A stretch of 15,621 nucleotides of DNA from JBIOWF01 sp044868295 (GTDB taxonomy: Bacteria; Actinomycetota; Actinomycetes; Streptosporangiales; Streptosporangiaceae), in NCBI GenBank assembly GCA_044868295.1, contig JBIOWF010000344.1, positions 1-15,621 on the forward strand, read 5' to 3'. Positions 13,099-15,621 of this stretch are shown piece after piece (position 1 is the stretch's first letter; every line of letters begins with the position of its first letter). The notes under the pieces were generated by a model. It was not told the origin of the DNA, ran no database searches, and saw only the letters and a program-made list of their open reading frames with translations. The translations under genes were made by a program, and so were the position numbers.

Positions 13099-13551
13099 GT
13101 GACGCCGCAGAGTGACGAGGACGAGGTCTGGCGTCAGATCGTCGCCTCATTCAACGAGAAAGCCGAGGACACCTCGGCCGAACAGCCATGGCCGGACCGG
13201 GAGAACGTGCCCGACGACACGGCCGCCCGCGAGGAGGAGCAGGGTGCCGACCCGGCTCCCACCCCTGCCCCCGCCCCTGCGGTCGCCTCCGTGGACGACG
13301 ATGACGACCACTACGTGCCGCCGCCTCCCCCGCCGCTGCCCAAGGCGGACGCGGTCACCCGGGTGGCCTGGCTGGCGCTCTTCGGCGGTCCCGCCTACCT
13401 GCTGCTCGCCGCGATGCTGAGCCTGCCGATGGACGGCTGGATCGTGTTCGCGGCCGTGGCGGCGTTCATCGGCGGATTCGTCGCGCTGGTGGTCCGCATG
13501 GGCGACGGCCCGCCCTCCGACTCGGGCTGGGACGACGGCGCGGTCATCTAG
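13099..13551 (+). CDS. Small two-helix membrane protein with acidic, Pro-rich N-terminus
   Basis: 150 aa, GTG start 12 bp after the esterase stop, so probably cotranscribed and translationally coupled (only a weak GGGATCG precedes it). Residues 1-75 are acidic and disordered (many Asp/Glu, a Pro-Ala run at 52-61 and five Asp before His71). A proline run follows (YVPPPPPPLPKAD, 72-84). Two hydrophobic helices lie at about 88-108 (VAWLALFGGPAYLLLAAMLS) and 113-133. The HYVPPPPPPLPKADAVT motif before the first helix recurs, as I remember, in conserved actinobacterial hypothetical proteins. No catalytic motif is seen; the function is unknown. A cytosolic acidic tail on a hairpin membrane anchor could recruit partners. 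Confidence 0.75.
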   Translation: MTPQSDEDEVWRQIVASFNEKAEDTSAEQPWPDRENVPDDTAAREEEQGADPAPTPAPAPAVASVDDDDDHYVPPPPPPLPKADAVTRVAWLALFGGPAYLLLAAMLSLPMDGWIVFAAVAAFIGGFVALVVRMGDGPPSDSGWDDGAVI

Positions 13552-13552
13552 T

Positions 13553-13566
13553 CCGGGTGGTCCCGG
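13553..13566. terminator. Short hairpin between convergent genes
   Basis: CCGGG / CCCGG arms around a TGGT tetraloop lie in the 29-bp gap between the two convergent genes and could terminate either direction. The stem is only 5 bp. GGTCATCT recurs three times (13542, 13565, 13579) across this junction. Confidence 0.3.
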
Positions 13567-13580
13567 TCATCTGGTCCGGG

Positions 13581-14729
13581 TCATCTCGTCTCGGCCGGGC
13601 CGAAGGTCTCGACCAGGTCGTGGTAGCGGCCGCTCGTGTCGAGCACATGGCCGACCGCCATCGTCAGGTCCCCGACGTGGGTGACGGCCTGCAGCCGGAC
13701 CGTCCGCTCCTCGTCGGACCCCTGACCGCGCAGGACGCTCCATCTGGAGCCGTCGTAACGGAGCAGGAAGGCCTCGCCCGGCTGCCGCGAGTCGTACCCG
13801 GACACCCAGAAGCCGCCGTCGCCGTCTCCCGTCACGCCGTAAAGCTCTACGCTGCGGTCCGGGAGCCCGGCCCGGGTCCAGTGCTTGCCGTCCCATTGCA
13901 GCACGAGCGGCTGGATCTTGTCTCCGCCGTCGTAGACGCCGCCGACGGCGATCGCCCGCTTCGTTCCCTCGGCGTAGACGTCCCGGAGGAAGCCGCCCTT
14001 GATCTCGGGCAGCCGCGCGGCCTTCCAGCCGGTCGAGGTCAGCCGCATGATCAATGGCCGGGTGCCGGAGTCCCCGACCGCCCATCCGTCGGTCCTGCCG
14101 CTGAGCGCGACCCCGTACAGGGCACCCGCCGGACCCTGGGTCGTGGTCCACGACCCGCCGGTCGTGGCCACCATGAACGTCTTGCCCTCCCGGCTGCCGA
14201 CCGTGACGACCCGCCCGGACGCCGCGGCGACCGCGCCGAGCCAGTCACCCGCCCGCAACGGCGGCACGGTGACCCGGTCGAACCCGTCCCTGTTGCCCTT
14301 CGCGACGTACGGCAGGCCGTCGTGGCCGTCTCCGACCGCCCACAGCTCGTTGGCGGAGGCGGCCGCGATGGAGCGCAGGTGACCCGCCCCGGTGGTGTCG
14401 TTGCGGACGTCCACCTCGGTCCACGAGGTGCCGTCCCAGTGGGTGATGGCGCCGCGGTTCTGCCAGAAATCCCACACGTCCTGCTGGCCGACGGCCCAGA
14501 TGTCCTTCGCCGACAGGCCGGCGACGTCGGACAGCGACCCGTCGGCCTGCAGCTTCGCGGAGGACGCCTGCCGGGCGACCTCCTTCTGGGCCGTCTGGCG
14601 GTCCGCTCCGGGGCGGTTCGGGTCTGCGTGGGCGTGCGCCACCGGTGTGGCGCGCAGGATGTGGCCGGCCACGAGGCCGGCGAAGAGCACACACAACGGC
14701 ACCGCGCGCCGCGTCTGGCGGCGGGTCAT
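13581..14729 (-). CDS. Exported beta-propeller-like protein with WAVG repeats
   Basis: 382 aa. The N-terminus MTRRQTRRAVPLCVLFAGLV is a signal peptide, with likely cleavage after the Ala-rich VAHAHA near residue 34; the double-Arg pairs also allow Tat export. The mature part repeats a blade-like unit ending in WAVG or a variant: DIWAVGQQDVW, ELWAVGDGHDG, DGWAVGDSGTR, IAVGGVYDGGD, FWVSGYDSRQP, MAVGHVLDTSG, each near a W-x-G/W-T-x strand such as THWDGTSWTEV. This fits a six- or seven-bladed extracellular propeller of unknown ligand. No Shine-Dalgarno precedes the ATG at 14729; TACGAT (14736-14741) six bases upstream could be a -10 of a leaderless transcript. The gene is convergent with the small membrane protein and downstream of the EEP gene. 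Confidence 0.72.
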   Translation of the reverse strand: MTRRQTRRAVPLCVLFAGLVAGHILRATPVAHAHADPNRPGADRQTAQKEVARQASSAKLQADGSLSDVAGLSAKDIWAVGQQDVWDFWQNRGAITHWDGTSWTEVDVRNDTTGAGHLRSIAAASANELWAVGDGHDGLPYVAKGNRDGFDRVTVPPLRAGDWLGAVAAASGRVVTVGSREGKTFMVATTGGSWTTTQGPAGALYGVALSGRTDGWAVGDSGTRPLIMRLTSTGWKAARLPEIKGGFLRDVYAEGTKRAIAVGGVYDGGDKIQPLVLQWDGKHWTRAGLPDRSVELYGVTGDGDGGFWVSGYDSRQPGEAFLLRYDGSRWSVLRGQGSDEERTVRLQAVTHVGDLTMAVGHVLDTSGRYHDLVETFGPAETR

Positions 14730-14826
14730 GTATAGATCGTACGGGGATCCCGGTCGCCCGCGGGCGGGAGGTCGCGATTCCGCGTGCCGAGCGATGCGGT
14801 GGCGCGGCGGAACCGCCTGCTTGGCG

Positions 14827-15525
14827 CTACTTGGCGGCGATCTCAGCGATCTCTGCGATGACGGGCCGGTGATCCGTCGCCGTGGCGAGATCGGCGAGGT
14901 CGGCGTCCGCGGCGCCGCAGGAGATCACCGCAAGCCCCTGCCCCGCGAATATCGCGTCGATCCGTATCGCCGGGTCCCTCGCCGAGAAGGTGTTGCCGTC
15001 CCCCCGAGGCGCCGTGGCGTAGCCGTCGGTGAAACGCTCCGCGAGATAGCGCCACGTCGGATCCGCGGGCTGCTCGTTGAAGTCCCCGGCCAGTACGGCC
15101 TTCGCGCCGAACCTCTTGGCCGTCTCCTCGACCAGCGGCACGATCTGCGTGGCGTGCCAGAACCGGGCACCCTGCGACAGGTCGAGGTGCGCCGAGGCCA
15201 CGGCGAGCCGGATGCCGTCCTTCTCCACGACGGCGATGGCGATCGCCCGCCATTCGAGGCCGAAGAACCAGCGCAGCCGGTGCGCCTCGGCGTGCAGCAG
15301 ACGCACTCCCGGCCCGGCGAAGACGGCGACGCCACCGACGCGTCCGCCCGCGGCCACGGTCATCCCGGCGCCCCGCGCCAGCTCACGCCGCCTGCGCCGC
15401 CAGCGGAGAAACCGCGGCGCCTCCTGCACGCACAGCACGTCCGGCCGCATGGCACGGATGACGTTGACGAGCGCGCGCGGGTCATCCCGCACAGACCGCA
15501 CGTTGTACGACGCGACCCTGATCAC
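14827..15525 (-). CDS. Endonuclease/exonuclease/phosphatase (EEP) superfamily protein
   Basis: 232 aa from the GTG at 15525; a TTG at 15534 adds three residues and has no Shine-Dalgarno, so the start is uncertain. The metal-dependent phosphodiesterase/phosphatase fold shows all its motifs: RVASYNVRS (catalytic Asn), DVLCVQEAPR (metal-binding Glu), ASAHLDLS (His), VLAGDFNEQP (Asp and Asn), IRIDAIFAG and the final TDHRPVIAEI Asp-His pair. The substrate could be nucleic acid, a phosphoinositide-like lipid or another phosphoester; sequence does not decide. No signal peptide. An Arg cluster (WRRRRREL) lies near residue 45. It is transcribed toward the propeller gene, 97 bp away; those 97 bp contain a GCGGT/ACCGC hairpin candidate. 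Confidence 0.83.
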   Translation of the reverse strand: MIRVASYNVRSVRDDPRALVNVIRAMRPDVLCVQEAPRFLRWRRRRRELARGAGMTVAAGGRVGGVAVFAGPGVRLLHAEAHRLRWFFGLEWRAIAIAVVEKDGIRLAVASAHLDLSQGARFWHATQIVPLVEETAKRFGAKAVLAGDFNEQPADPTWRYLAERFTDGYATAPRGDGNTFSARDPAIRIDAIFAGQGLAVISCGAADADLADLATATDHRPVIAEIAEIAAK

Positions 15526-15579
15526 ACGCTCCAAGTAACCACGGCGTGTCGATCGCGCCCATGACAGGAAAGGGAAACA

Positions 15580-15607
15580 ATTGTCAGCAAATAGTGATGA
15601 TCCTCAA
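15580..15607 (-). promoter_or_regulatory. Candidate promoter of the EEP gene
   Basis: On the minus strand TTGAGG (15602-15607) and GACAAT (15580-15585) are spaced by 16 bp, about 55 bp upstream of the EEP start. The patch is distinctly AT-richer than its surroundings. The other strand of the same patch could serve a gene beyond the window. Confidence 0.35.
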
Positions 15608-15621
15608 GAAAGGCCCGGGCT

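Overview
The window comes from a high-GC Gram-positive actinomycete. Codons end overwhelmingly in G or C, GTG/TTG starts occur, hairpin terminators lack U-tracts, and the genes are of actinobacterial type (MacR/MacS-like two-component pair, group III phosphofructokinase, MerR/VIT-VWA pair). A Streptosporangiales-type organism is my guess from gene style, not a demonstrated placement. No rRNA, tRNA, CRISPR array or phage module is visible.

Left part (1-4436), all on the minus strand: the N-terminal half of thiI (cut by the window edge), a NarL-type response regulator and its DUF5931/HisKA_3 sensor kinase (macR/macS-like), and pfkA. From memory, Streptomyces coelicolor also keeps macRS next to a pfkA gene, so this looks like an old conserved neighbourhood. 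The 145 bp between macS and macR is filled with degenerate tandem copies of the last ~55 bp of macS. The macS leader carries an exact 22-bp direct repeat. The pfkA upstream region carries a perfect TTGGTCTAGACCAA palindrome matching the DasR-responsive (dre) element, which suggests control of glycolysis by aminosugar status.

Middle part (4437-10426): a Tat-type exported DUF839/PhoX-like protein (minus strand) diverges from a two-gene unit (plus strand) encoding a MerR-family regulator and a translationally overlapping 1010-residue VIT + von Willebrand A protein with an intact MIDAS. A 9-7-9 inverted repeat spans the -35 to -10 region of the MerR gene, which appears to be leaderless: this is the geometry of an autoregulated MerR promoter. 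The MerR/VIT-VWA unit is the best candidate for a poorly described system here. After its terminator comes a ~660-bp gene-free stretch holding a ~320-bp relic of an IS200/IS605-type (TnpB) element with both hairpin ends but no usable transposase gene.

Right part (10427-15621): mmuM-type homocysteine S-methyltransferase (plus); a TetR C-terminal gene relic; plsC-type acyltransferase (minus), divergent from an Est30-like carboxylesterase (plus) followed by a small two-helix membrane protein; then, convergent on the minus strand, an exported WAVG-repeat beta-propeller protein (probably leaderless) and an endonuclease/exonuclease/phosphatase-fold protein. plsC and the esterase form a divergent lipid-acyl pair sharing a 124-bp promoter region. 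The last ~85 bp hold only a likely promoter.
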